Made by a program: the position numbers and the translations under genes. 64,000 nucleotides of DNA, taken from the NCBI GenBank assembly GCA_964402175.1, contig CAYOBN010000019.1, positions 9,679 to 73,678 of the forward strand, given 5' to 3'. Shown here piece by piece: positions 34,900-43,738 of the stretch. The notes beneath the pieces are model-generated. The model ran no database searches and was not told the DNA's origin. It worked only from the letters and a program-made list of their open reading frames with translations. The DNA is from JAWKUK01 sp964402175 (GTDB lineage Bacteria; Planctomycetota; UBA1135; GCA-002686595). Each line of letters begins with the position of its first letter. Within the stretch, counting starts at the first letter, position 1.

Positions 34900-35777
34900 A
34901 TGAGTTCGTCTCCGTTCCCCCTGCGAGTCCGGCGGCCCTGCGCCCCGGGTTCCTGGGCGGGCGGCCGCTCGAGGGCGATGTCGCGCGGCCCCTCGTCGCC
35001 GTGGGGCAGGTGCGTGGGGTCCACCACCTCCACCGGCCGCTTGGCGATCTCCTGCAGGAGCGGCAGGAACACGTGGAAGCGGGTGCCGCGGCCGGGCTCG
35101 GACTCGACGGCGATCGCGCCGTCGTGCTGCTCGACGATGCGCTTCGTCGTCGCGAGGCCGAGCCCCGTGCCGCCCTTCTTCGTCGACCAATAGAGGTCGA
35201 AGCAGCGCTCCATCTGGTCGCGGGTCATGCCGACCCCAGTGTCGGTGATCGTCAGGTCCACCTGCGGTCCGTTGCGGCGCAGCTCGACGATCAGCTCGCC
35301 GCCGCCGGGCATCGCCTGGCGCGCGTTGACGAACAGATTGAGCAGCGCCTGCTTGAATGCGCCGACATCGAGCATCACGAGCGGCACCTTCGAGGGCAGG
35401 TTCACGTGCACGGTGATCTTGGCCGCTTCGTGCTCGACCGCCAGGAAGTCGAGCGCCTCGCGCACGACCGCCACGATGTCCGCAGGCGCGCGGTTGATGT
35501 CGCCCCCGCGCGCGTAGCGCAGGAAGTCCTCGACGATCCCCTCGAGCCGCGCGACCTCCTTCTGCAGGGTGTGCACCCGCTTGAGGGCGCGCCGATCGCG
35601 CGGGGTGGGCTCTGGGCCGCCGGGCACCTGGAAGTCCTCTTCGAGGAGCGTCAGGTTGATCGACATCGTCGACAGCGGGTTCTTGATCTCGTGGGCGAGA
35701 CCGGCCGCCAGGCGCGCGAGGAGCGCACGCCGGCCCGCGCCTTCGCTCGGATGGTCCTCGATGTCGTCGCCGCTCAT
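34896..35777 (-). CDS. Cytosolic histidine kinase paired with the sigma54 regulator
   Basis: A 293-residue kinase with no TM helix and no recognisable PAS or GAF sensor domain. HisKA has His29 in LAAGLAHEIKNPLSTMS. HATPase has N box (NLFVNARQAMP), DTGVGM and GTGLGLATTK. The C-terminal tail is basic and disordered. It resembles NtrB-type or soluble kinases that take their signal through a partner or redox state. It overlaps the regulator gene and is divergent (38 bp) from the Sua5-phosphatase fusion. The gene order kinase, regulator, FeS-NrfD, molybdoenzyme suggests one operon. Confidence 0.92.
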
Positions 35778-35815
35778 GGAGTCCTTGGGCCGAAGAGGCT
35801 AACCTGCCGGGAGCG

Positions 35816-36925
35816 ATGGGTTCGACAGCGCTCCTCCCCCTTCCGCCGGTGGGTCCCGCCGACCCCGCCGTGATCGCCGAAGCCGTCGCCGCGCTGACCC
35901 GCGGCGCCGTCATCGGCCTGCCGGCCGAGTCGGTGTACCTCCTGGCGGCCCGGGCGGACGACCCGAAGGCGCTCGGCGCGCTCCGCGCGCTGGCCGCAGA
36001 GCTGCCGGGCGCCGACGGCACCCCCACCTGGTGCGCGGCGGACGCGGGCGCCCTCGCCGAGGCGGCGCTGCCCGCGGTGCTCGCGCGGGTGACCGAGCGC
36101 TATTGGCCCGGGCCGCTGACCCTCGCCGTGCGCGCCCGCGGCGGGGCTGCGCACCTCTCCTTGGCCCCGGGCCTCGCCGAGGGCGGGTGGACGCGGGTCG
36201 CAGTGCCGGCCCACGAGGGCACCCGCGCGGTGCTCGCGGCGGCGCCCTTCCCCGTCGCGGTCCACGGGATCGGTGCGACCGAGGCCGCGGCGTTGCGCGC
36301 GGCGCTGGACCCCGCGCGGGTCCCCTTCGTCTTCGACGGCGGCCGCGCGCGCCTCGGTGAGCCCACCGCCGTCGCCGCCGTCGGCCCGGGCCGCTGCGCG
36401 GTGCTGCGCGAGGGCCTCGTATCGGCCGACGACCTGCGCCGCGCCGCGGGCCTCGCGATCGTGTTCGTGTGCACCGGCAATACGTGCCGCAGCCCGATGG
36501 CCGAGGGCCTCGCGCGGCAGGCGCTCGCGGAGCGCCTCGGCGTCGCCCCGAAGGACCTTGGGCGCTTCGGCTTCGAAGTCGCGAGCGCCGGCGTGCACGC
36601 GGGCCCCGGCGCCCCGGCCAGCGACCATGCGGTGCGCGTCATGGAGCGCCGCGGCATCGACCTCTCGGCCCACGCGTCGAGCCCCGTGCTGCCGCGCGTG
36701 ATCCTTGCGAGCGACCGGGTGTATTGCCTGACCCACAGCCACCGCGATGCGCTCCTCGGCGTCCTGCCGCCCGGCAAGGGCGCGCACGTCGCGCTGCTCG
36801 ACCCCGACGGCGGCGATGTGCCCGACCCGTTCGGGGGGTCGCTGGAGCGCTACGCGCGCACCGCAGAAGTGCTGGAGCGCTTCATCGCCGCGCGCCTCGA
36901 GGCGGACTGGGTCGGGCCCGCGTGA
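35816..36925 (+). CDS. Fusion of a degenerate Sua5/YrdC domain and a low-molecular-weight protein phosphatase
   Basis: A 369-residue protein. Residues about 15-205 match the Sua5/YrdC fold (GAVIGLPAESVYLLAA, RYWPGPLTLAVRA, VFDGGRARLGEPTAV), but the KxR and SxN residues that bind threonine and ATP in active threonylcarbamoyl-AMP synthases are not found. Residues about 214-365 are a low-molecular-weight protein tyrosine/arginine phosphatase with the P-loop CTGNTCRSPMAEG (Cys219) and the DPFGG general-acid loop. The phosphatase half therefore looks active and the Sua5 half altered. Adjacent ywlC-ywlE-type pairs occur in Firmicutes, which makes a functional link plausible. It is divergent from the kinase gene. 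Confidence 0.88.
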   Translation: MGSTALLPLPPVGPADPAVIAEAVAALTRGAVIGLPAESVYLLAARADDPKALGALRALAAELPGADGTPTWCAADAGALAEAALPAVLARVTERYWPGPLTLAVRARGGAAHLSLAPGLAEGGWTRVAVPAHEGTRAVLAAAPFPVAVHGIGATEAAALRAALDPARVPFVFDGGRARLGEPTAVAAVGPGRCAVLREGLVSADDLRRAAGLAIVFVCTGNTCRSPMAEGLARQALAERLGVAPKDLGRFGFEVASAGVHAGPGAPASDHAVRVMERRGIDLSAHASSPVLPRVILASDRVYCLTHSHRDALLGVLPPGKGAHVALLDPDGGDVPDPFGGSLERYARTAEVLERFIAARLEADWVGPA

Positions 36926-36936
36926 AGAGCGCCCGA

Positions 36937-36961
36937 CGCGCGGCCAACGCAGCGCCGCGCG
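36937..36961. terminator. Hairpin between convergent fusion gene and DUF2807 gene
   Basis: An 8-bp perfect GC stem (36937-36944 with 36954-36961) with a 9-nt loop fills the 37-bp space between two convergent stop codons, fitting a bidirectional terminator. The evidence is structure and position only. Confidence 0.45.
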
Positions 36962-36962
36962 C

Positions 36963-37676
36963 TCACTCGCGCAGCACGAGCTGACCGCTGCCGACCCAGC
37001 GCACGTCGGAGCGCGCGGGTCTGACGATGCACTCGAGGTCGCCGCTGCCCACGCCGCGGCCCGCGAGGAGCTCCGTCGCGTGCACCGTCGTGCGCCCGCT
37101 GCCCTGCTGGTCGACGCGCACCTCGCGCGCGACGAGCCGGCCTGCGTCGAGCTCGCCGGAGCCGGAGAGTTCGAGCTCGAGCCGCTCGACGCGGCCTTCG
37201 AGCACCACGTCGCCGCTGCCGACGAGCGCCACCGCGAGCGCCTCGCCCTGGACCCCGCCGACCCGCGCCGTACCGGAGCCGACGAGCTCCAGCCGGGACA
37301 GCTCCGGCAGCTCGATCGCGACCCGCGGCGGCGGCACGAGGCGCACCCCGCGCGCGACGGCGACGACGAGCTCCGCGCCGCGCAGCTCGACGTCCACATG
37401 GGCGAGCAGGTCGCCGTGGCCTTCGAGGAAGACGGCCAAGGGGCCGCCGACGCGCACGTCGAGGTCGAGGGCGCCCTGCAGCTCGATGGCGTCGACTCTG
37501 CTGGAGGCGCCGGGGCCGAGCTCGCGCGCCTCGCGCACGATCGGGCCCGCGCCGGTGAGCGTGACCTGCCCCGTGCCGCAGCCAGCGGCGAGGCCCGCGC
37601 CGAGCGCGAGCCACAAGAACGCGACGGTCCAGCGGGAACGGTGCGGTGCGCGGCGCGCAGGGGGTTCGGGGTCCAT
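36963..37676 (-). CDS. DUF2807 (GIN-domain) lipoprotein
   Basis: A 237-residue protein with a lipoprotein signal ending in LAAGC and the repetitive beta-helix-like DUF2807 domain. Recurrent GSG turns are visible (LVGSGTARV, LVGSGDVVL, LSGSGELD, GVGSGDLE, WVGSGQLVL). These domains are surface or periplasmic and their function is unknown. The ATG at 37676 gives a normal-length signal. Upstream in-frame ATGs at 37694 and 37715 exist, the last overlapping the stop of the upstream gene, so translational coupling with a longer leader is possible. Confidence 0.8.
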   Translation of the reverse strand: MDPEPPARRAPHRSRWTVAFLWLALGAGLAAGCGTGQVTLTGAGPIVREARELGPGASSRVDAIELQGALDLDVRVGGPLAVFLEGHGDLLAHVDVELRGAELVVAVARGVRLVPPPRVAIELPELSRLELVGSGTARVGGVQGEALAVALVGSGDVVLEGRVERLELELSGSGELDAGRLVAREVRVDQQGSGRTTVHATELLAGRGVGSGDLECIVRPARSDVRWVGSGQLVLRE

Positions 37677-37711
37677 AGGTGCCACCCCGAGCATACGGCG
37701 CGGGGGGCGCA

Positions 37712-40504
37712 TCATTTCCGAGGGCCAGGGTCGGACCCGCTCGGCAGCGCCGCCCGCGCGGCGCTGAGGGCATCCCCTAGGCCGAGCTCGGCGGCGCGGA
37801 GCGCGGGGCGGGTCTCGAAGAGGCGCGGGCACGCCCCGAGCGCGCGGGCCAACGCCGCCCCCGCGAGCCCCGGGTCGCCGGCCCGCGCCGCCGCGAGCGC
37901 GACGTAGAGGTGAGCGTCGGCGCGGCTCGGCCGAGCGAGCGCCGCACGCTCGAGCTGGCCCAGGGCGCGCCGCGCGTCGCCGGCGACCAGGGCGCCCAGG
38001 CCCTGGCTCGTGTGGTGTTCGAAGCGCACTTCGCCGTCGAGCCACACAAACGGCGGTCGGCCCTCGTCCGGGTGCCCTTCGAACGCGCGCCTGCGGCGGT
38101 CGACCTCGGCGAGGTCGACCGGGGCGACGTCGCGCACCCCCGCGGCGCTGGCGCGCTGCGCGCTCCACGCTTCGCGGCACGCGAGCACCCCGAGGAACGC
38201 GCTGCGCCGCGCGCGGCCTTCGGCGCCGACGAGGGCCTCCCACTGCGCGGGCAACCCGGTCGCGCCGAGGCGCAGGCGCAGGAGGTTCTGCGGCAGGAAC
38301 CCGAGCGCCTCCGCGCCGCGCGGCCGCGGGCGGTAGAGGATCCACGGGTCGCGGTCCGTCAGCCGCCGCGCGCTCGGCTGGGTCTCAACCGCGAACTGCA
38401 CGGGGCTGGAGACGAGCAGGGCGGCGAGGCTCGCGGGAGACTCCAGGGCGAGCTCACCGAGCTCCGCCGCGAGCGCCGGCGCGGTGAACGGGGCCGCGTC
38501 GAGCTCGGGCAGCGCCTCGCCGCCGACGAGCAGCACCTGCGTGCCGTGCAGGAACGCCGCCGACCACGGGAACGCGCGCTGGAAGGCATCACAGACGGCG
38601 GCGGCGACCTCGGGGGCGAGCGCGTGGGGCGGCAGCCACTGGCACACGAGGCCGCCGGGCGCGAGGGCCGCGCGGGCCTCGCGGTAGAACCCCTCCGTGT
38701 AGAGGTGCACCGCGAACGGCGCGTCCGGCAGGAGCGGCTCCATCGTGAGCACGTCGACGACGGGCCCCTCGCGGCGCGCGAGGTCGCGCAGGAGGCGGCG
38801 GCCGTCGCCGAGGTGCACGACGACGCGCGCAGCGCCGTCGGCGGCATCGAGCAGCCCAGGCAAACCCTCGTCGAGCGCGCCGCCGTGCGCGTCGGCGAAG
38901 TGCGGGGCCGCAGCCACCACCGCGCGCGAGAGTTCGAGCACGTCGATGCGCTCGACCGCAGGATGGCGCGCGACGGCGCCGACGGTGGTGCCCGTCCCGA
39001 GCGCGAGGACGACCACGCGCCGCGGCGCGGGGTGCAACAGGACCGGGACGTGCCCGAGCGCCCGCATGTAGAGGTAGTCGACGCCGGTCGCCGTCGCGCG
39101 GAAGTTGTCGGTCAACAACGTGCGCTCGCCGCGCAGGCCGTCGTCGACGACCGTCACCGCGTAGTCCGCGTCTTCGTGGAAGTCGAGCACCGTGAACGCG
39201 GGGTTCGCGAGCGCCGGCGCGGCGAGCACCGGGGACGGCGCGCGGGCGCTGAAGAGCGCCGCTGCGCCGAGCGCGAGCGGCGCGAGGGCCCCGCCGCGCC
39301 CGAGCGACGCTGCGGCGAGGGCCGTCGCAGCGAGGGCCGCGGCGAGCGCGCCCGGCAAGCCGAAGTTCGGTACGAGCAGCCAAGGGAACGCCAGCGCTGC
39401 GGCGAGTCCGCCCCAGCTCTCGTGCACGAGCAGCGCGCCCAGGGGCCGGCCTCCGGCCGCGCGCGCGAGGGCGGGCACGAGGGCGCCGAGCGGCGCGAGC
39501 GCGGGCGCGACGAGCGCGAGGGCGAGCAGCAGCGGCGCGCGGCGCGCGAGGGCCTCGAGGTCGACGCCGAAGGGCGCGCCGAGCCAGGCCTCGGGCCCGA
39601 GGACCAGCGCGAGCGCTCCGAGCGCCGCGAGTGCGAGCACCAGCGCGACGCCTGAGCGGCCGCGCGGCACGAGCGGACCCAGGAGCGCCGCGCCCGCAGC
39701 CAGCGCGCCGAGCGCCGCGACGAGGACGAGCGCGACGGTGTCCTGGTGCCCGCCGAGCCAGACCCCGGCGACGCGCACACCGGCGCCTTGGACGACGACC
39801 TGCAGGGCGGTCGCGGCGCCCAGGAGGAGGCCCGCGCCGCGGAGGTGGCCCGCGGCGGCGGAGGTCGCCTGGACCGCGGGCGCGCGCAGCCCGGCGGCAG
39901 CGAGCCCCGCCAGGAGGGCCGCGGCGCTCGCCGCCCACGCGGCCCCGTCGAGCCCGAGCGCCAGGGGCAGCTCCCACGCCGCCAGCCGCGCGCCGGCGAC
40001 AGCGCCCGCGAGGTTGAGCGCCCACACCCAGCGCACGCCACCGGCCGCGGCGAGCGCGGGCAGGGCGAGGCCCTGCCCGAAGGCGGTCGCCGCGACCCCG
40101 GCGAGCGCGAGGGGCGCCGGGAAGGCGCTCGGATCGCGGGCCAGGACGGCGAGCAGCGTCGCGCCCGAGAGCGCCGCGCAGAGGCCGCCGGCGAGGGTCG
40201 GCCGTTGGAACCCGCCGCTCGCGCGCGCGCCGAGGGCCCAGCCGGCGACCCAGAGCCCGAGGCCGAGGGGGGCGGCACGGCCCGCCCCGACCGCGGGGCC
40301 GAGGGCGGCGATCCAGAGCACCTCCAGGGCCAATCCGGCGGCGCCGAACAGGGCCGCGGCCGCCCAGGCGAGGGCGACCGACGGGGGGCCGCCGGTTGTC
40401 CTACGGGCGGACGGCGGCTCGGAGCCTGGAGCGAGGGTCGGGCCCGGCGCGGGCTCGGGAAGGGCGGCCAAGGCAGTCCCGCGCGGGTTACGTCCCGAGC
40501 TCAC
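37712..40504 (-). CDS. Polytopic membrane protein with spermidine-synthase-like and TPR-like C-terminal domains
   Basis: A 930-residue protein. About the first 430 residues are Ala/Leu-rich with roughly a dozen TM helices. Residues about 450-640 are a spermidine-synthase/methyltransferase-like fold with VVVLALGTGTTVGAVARHP and IDVLELSRAVVAAA as the nucleotide-binding part and VVVHLGDGRRLLRDL. The C-terminal 120 residues are helical and TPR-like (GDARRALGQLERAALARPSRADAHLYVAL). Fused MFS/spermidine-synthase proteins are widespread, but polyamine synthesis has not generally been shown, so I do not assign a reaction. A GTG at 40504 overlaps the PTS gene stop by 17 bp. Confidence 0.78.
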   Translation of the reverse strand: MSSGRNPRGTALAALPEPAPGPTLAPGSEPPSARRTTGGPPSVALAWAAAALFGAAGLALEVLWIAALGPAVGAGRAAPLGLGLWVAGWALGARASGGFQRPTLAGGLCAALSGATLLAVLARDPSAFPAPLALAGVAATAFGQGLALPALAAAGGVRWVWALNLAGAVAGARLAAWELPLALGLDGAAWAASAAALLAGLAAAGLRAPAVQATSAAAGHLRGAGLLLGAATALQVVVQGAGVRVAGVWLGGHQDTVALVLVAALGALAAGAALLGPLVPRGRSGVALVLALAALGALALVLGPEAWLGAPFGVDLEALARRAPLLLALALVAPALAPLGALVPALARAAGGRPLGALLVHESWGGLAAALAFPWLLVPNFGLPGALAAALAATALAAASLGRGGALAPLALGAAALFSARAPSPVLAAPALANPAFTVLDFHEDADYAVTVVDDGLRGERTLLTDNFRATATGVDYLYMRALGHVPVLLHPAPRRVVVLALGTGTTVGAVARHPAVERIDVLELSRAVVAAAPHFADAHGGALDEGLPGLLDAADGAARVVVHLGDGRRLLRDLARREGPVVDVLTMEPLLPDAPFAVHLYTEGFYREARAALAPGGLVCQWLPPHALAPEVAAAVCDAFQRAFPWSAAFLHGTQVLLVGGEALPELDAAPFTAPALAAELGELALESPASLAALLVSSPVQFAVETQPSARRLTDRDPWILYRPRPRGAEALGFLPQNLLRLRLGATGLPAQWEALVGAEGRARRSAFLGVLACREAWSAQRASAAGVRDVAPVDLAEVDRRRRAFEGHPDEGRPPFVWLDGEVRFEHHTSQGLGALVAGDARRALGQLERAALARPSRADAHLYVALAAARAGDPGLAGAALARALGACPRLFETRPALRAAELGLGDALSAARAALPSGSDPGPRK

Positions 40505-40961
40505 CTGCGACGAGCACGGCCTTGGCGGCGCCCGCGGTCGGGGCGGCGAGCAAACCCTCGCGCACCTTGGCCTTCTGCAGGACCCGCGCGATGTCGGCGA
40601 GGGTCCGGATGTGCAGCAGCTTCTGGTTCTTCGGGATGACCAGCAGCACGATGATCCGCGCGCGCTGGCCGTCGATGCTCTCGAAATCGAGGCCCGCTTC
40701 GCTGCGCACCAGGCCGAGCGCGGCGACGACGCCGGGCAGCTCGTCCACGGCGGCGTGCGGGATGGCGATGCCGTGCTCCATGCCGGTCGACATGCTGCGC
40801 TCGCGCGACAGGATGGCCTCGAGGACCTCGGCCGAGCGGCCGGCCGCCAGGCGGCCCCGCGCGACGAGGTGGTCGACGAGGGCGCGGATCGCGTGCCACT
40901 TGTCGGCCGGGGCGAAGTCGAGGACCAGGTCGGCCTCGTCGAGCAGCTCGCTGGGCTTCAT
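40488..40961 (-). CDS. PTS EIIA domain protein (fructose/PtsN type)
   Basis: A 157-residue cytosolic EIIA domain of the mannitol-fructose family. The phosphorylatable His is in HGIAIPHAAVDE. LGLVRSEAGLDFESIDGQ and VLLVIPKNQKLLHI are family segments. No permease component is nearby, so a regulatory PtsN-like (nitrogen PTS) role is more likely than sugar uptake. It is the first gene of a three-gene minus-strand unit with the membrane protein and the DUF2807 lipoprotein, and is divergent from the type II secretion cluster. Confidence 0.88.
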   Translation of the reverse strand: MKPSELLDEADLVLDFAPADKWHAIRALVDHLVARGRLAAGRSAEVLEAILSRERSMSTGMEHGIAIPHAAVDELPGVVAALGLVRSEAGLDFESIDGQRARIIVLLVIPKNQKLLHIRTLADIARVLQKAKVREGLLAAPTAGAAKAVLVAGELGT

Positions 40962-41317
40962 CCGTCGGGAGCATACCGGCCAGCGGGCGGAAGTCGGCGC
41001 GGAAGTCGGGCGGAGGGGCTCGCCGACCTCACGCGTTCCGGCGGACAGGGTGGCAGCGCCCGGGGTGACGGGCTCCCGGGACCGCCGGAGGCACCCACCC
41101 GCGACGAAATGTCATACAAAGGAGTTCGATCCTCGTGCTTGCTCGCGGGAAGAGGAACGCCACACTGGCGTCCGATTCCCGTCCAGGACCGGTCGTCGGG
41201 GGGCTGCACCCCGAGGATCCCGGCCCGGGACGACCCGCCACCGCCCGGTCGGGCCCCCTACCGACCACCCCACGTGTCCCAAGCGCGCCGCCTCCCCTGC
41301 GGGACGGCACCTCCCGA
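40962..41317. promoter_or_regulatory. 356-bp divergent intergenic region between ptsN-like gene and gspD
   Basis: This is the largest space without an assigned gene. It should hold promoters for both flanking operons. Visible elements are two copies of GCGGAAGTCGG at 40987-40997 and 40999-41009 (12-bp period), and an AT-richer stretch at 41106-41124 ending in a ribosome-site-like AAAGGAG (41118-41124), 10 bp before a GTG at 41135. That GTG is in frame with gspD and would add 61 residues. I see no other convincing ORF or RNA. Confidence 0.5.
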
Positions 41318-43663
41318 ATGACCCGGAACCCCTCCCCCCGCTGCGCCGACCTCGCCGACGCCGGTCTCCGTGAACGTGGTGCCCGCCCGACCGCGGAGCG
41401 GCCCTGGACGCTCGCCTTGCGCGCGCTCCCGAGTCTCGCCCTCGCGCTCGCCATCTGCGGGGCGCTCGCGCCGGCGTCCTCGGCCCAAGGGCAGGCCCCG
41501 GGCCAGGACGACCTGCCGCCGATCCAGGTCGTCGGCGACTCGTACATCCTGAACTTCGCGGCCGGTCCGAACACGACGGACGCCCTGTCGTTGCTGCAGT
41601 TCGTCAGCGCCTGCCAGGAGGTGACGGACCTCAACTTCACGTGGAACCAGGAGACGGAGAACCTGCTCAGCGGCGCGAAGTTGCGCTTGCTCGGGCCGAA
41701 GACCGTCCCGAAGGAGCGCTTCTACTCCTTCTTCCAGGTGATGATGATCATCAACGACTTCGTCTGCACGGAGATCGGTGAGACGGGCATCTCGGTCATC
41801 AAGATCGACTCGCTGCAGACCGCGCAGCGCAACACGATCCGGTCGCAGGCCGTGAACGTGGAACCGGAGGACCTCGAGAGCTACGCGGACCAGCCGGCGA
41901 CGTTGATCACGACCGTGATCGACCTGCCGAACTCGGACGTGCGCCAGGTTTCGAACTCCCTGCGCACGATGATCACCGACGCGAACACCATGCAGATGTT
42001 GCCGGCGGGCAACTCGACGACGATGGTGCTCACGGGCTTCGGCAGCAACGTCGTGGCGCTCGTGCGGATGCTGCGGATCATCGACGAAGCCTCGAAGATC
42101 TCGCCGATCATCCCCGTGTTCGAGCGCATTCCGCTCGAGTTCGCGGTGGCCGAGGACGTCGCGACGATCGTCGAGGAGCTCTTGAACTCGGCCTCGCGCT
42201 TCTCGCGCAACACCCAGGGTGGACAGCCGGCCCAGGGAGTCTCTGCGCCGCTGCAACAGGGCCAGGGCGAAGCGAAGATCATGGTCGATCAGCGCTCGAA
42301 CTCGCTCTTGATCACGGCGATGCCGCAGGACATGCCGCGCATCCGCGAGCTCGTCGCGGAGCTCGATGTGGACATCCCGCTGCGCGAGCGCACGTACCAC
42401 ATCTACAACCTCGACAACGTGTCGGCCGAGACGCTCGCCGAGACGCTCAACGACTTCCTGCAGGACGCCGCGCGCCTCGAACAACAGCGCGCTGCGGGCC
42501 AGGGCGCCCAGGCGCGGCCGACGACCGGCGGTAACAACCAGGAGTACGTCGTCGTCGCGGACGTCGAGACGAACTCCCTCCTGATCGCGGCGAGCCGCAC
42601 GCGTTACGAGGAGCTCTTGAGCCTGATCCAGCGCCTCGACCGGCGCCAGGACCAGGTGCTCATCGAGACCGCGCTCGTCGAGCTGACCGGCAGCGACTTC
42701 CTCGACATCGGGGTCGAGCTCGGCTTCGCGGACCTGCCGACGGCTGCGGGCACGGGCGGCTTCGGCGTCACGAGCTTCGGGCTGTCCGACCTGACCGACA
42801 CGGACGACGACGGTGCGCCGGACCTGCGGGTCCCGGCGCTGAACCAGGGCATCACCGCCGGCATCATCGACGGAGATGACTTCAGCCTGCCGTTCTTGCT
42901 GTCGCTGATCGAGCGCCGTACGAACTCCAACGTGCTGAACGTGCCGTCGGTGCTGGTGAACAACAACAGCTCGGCGACGGTGACGACCCTCGACGAACAG
43001 CCGACGACGCAGATCACGGCGACCGGCGGGGTCGGCAACCAGACGCAGGAGAACTTCGCGGGCTACCAGGAGGCGGGTATCACGATGATCATCTCGCCGT
43101 CGATCAGCGCCTCGCGGTACCTGCGCCTGTCGATCGAGCTCGAGGTCTCGACGTTCGTCGGCTCGGTCCAAGGCGCCGTACCGCCCCCGCGGGTCACGCG
43201 CACGATCCAGACCCAGGTCAACGTGCCCGACGGCGACACGATGGTCATCGGCGGCATCGTCATCGACAACCGCTCCTCGACGACCAACCAGGTGCCGTTC
43301 CTCGGCCGTCTGCCGATCGTACGGCACCTCTTCTCGCGCGAGTCGACCAGCGCGAACAAGACGGCGCTGTACTTCTTCGTGACCCCGCACATCCTCAAAG
43401 AGTCGGACTTCGCGGACCTCGCTGAGGTCAGCTACCGCAAGAAGCTCGACGCGGTCGGCGAGATCGGTTTGGACCGCATCCGCCTGATCGACCCGAACTT
43501 CGGCGAAGAGCGCGCGGGTGTGGACCTCTCCGGCTTCGACCTGCCGCTCTACGCTCCGCCGACGCGGGGCGAAGTGCGCGGGCCGGAGGTCGGCATTGGC
43601 GCGAAAGAGGCTGCAGAGCGCCTCGGCAGCGAGGCAGCGACGCCGCCGCAAGCCCCCCAGTGA
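41318..43663 (+). CDS. gspD: Type II secretion system secretin GspD
   Basis: GspD forms the outer-membrane pore of the type II system. From the ATG at 41318 the 781-residue protein has a signal peptide (ALRALPSLALALAICGALAPASSAQG, residues about 27-52). N-domain repeats follow (ANTMQMLPAGNSTTMVLTG, then IMVDQRSNSLLITAMPQD, then VVADVETNSLLIAASR). The secretin domain has VPSVLVNNNSSATV, GVGNQTQENFAGYQEAG, VNVPDGDTMVIGG and VPFLGRLPIVRHLF. A GTG at 41135 with a good ribosome site is an alternative start but would bury the signal peptide. It leads a run of seven gsp genes. Confidence 0.93.
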   Translation: MTRNPSPRCADLADAGLRERGARPTAERPWTLALRALPSLALALAICGALAPASSAQGQAPGQDDLPPIQVVGDSYILNFAAGPNTTDALSLLQFVSACQEVTDLNFTWNQETENLLSGAKLRLLGPKTVPKERFYSFFQVMMIINDFVCTEIGETGISVIKIDSLQTAQRNTIRSQAVNVEPEDLESYADQPATLITTVIDLPNSDVRQVSNSLRTMITDANTMQMLPAGNSTTMVLTGFGSNVVALVRMLRIIDEASKISPIIPVFERIPLEFAVAEDVATIVEELLNSASRFSRNTQGGQPAQGVSAPLQQGQGEAKIMVDQRSNSLLITAMPQDMPRIRELVAELDVDIPLRERTYHIYNLDNVSAETLAETLNDFLQDAARLEQQRAAGQGAQARPTTGGNNQEYVVVADVETNSLLIAASRTRYEELLSLIQRLDRRQDQVLIETALVELTGSDFLDIGVELGFADLPTAAGTGGFGVTSFGLSDLTDTDDDGAPDLRVPALNQGITAGIIDGDDFSLPFLLSLIERRTNSNVLNVPSVLVNNNSSATVTTLDEQPTTQITATGGVGNQTQENFAGYQEAGITMIISPSISASRYLRLSIELEVSTFVGSVQGAVPPPRVTRTIQTQVNVPDGDTMVIGGIVIDNRSSTTNQVPFLGRLPIVRHLFSRESTSANKTALYFFVTPHILKESDFADLAEVSYRKKLDAVGEIGLDRIRLIDPNFGEERAGVDLSGFDLPLYAPPTRGEVRGPEVGIGAKEAAERLGSEAATPPQAPQ

Positions 43664-43692
43664 CCCCAGCCACAACGTTGCGCGCCACCAGG

Positions 43693-43713
43693 GCGGCCCC
43701 CGAGCGGGGCCGC
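43693..43713 (+). terminator. Hairpin between gspD and gspE
   Basis: GCGGCCCC (43693-43700) pairs with GGGGCCGC (43706-43713) around a 5-nt loop, 30 bp after the gspD stop and 26 bp before gspE. It could lower expression of the downstream genes or protect the gspD message. No T-tract follows. Confidence 0.4.
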
Positions 43714-43738
43714 CGCTCTCGTCTCCCACAGCGAATCC

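Noticed and set aside
37712..40504. A true spermidine synthase
   Set aside because: Membrane-fused relatives rarely have shown polyamine activity, and the putrescine-binding residues cannot be confirmed here.
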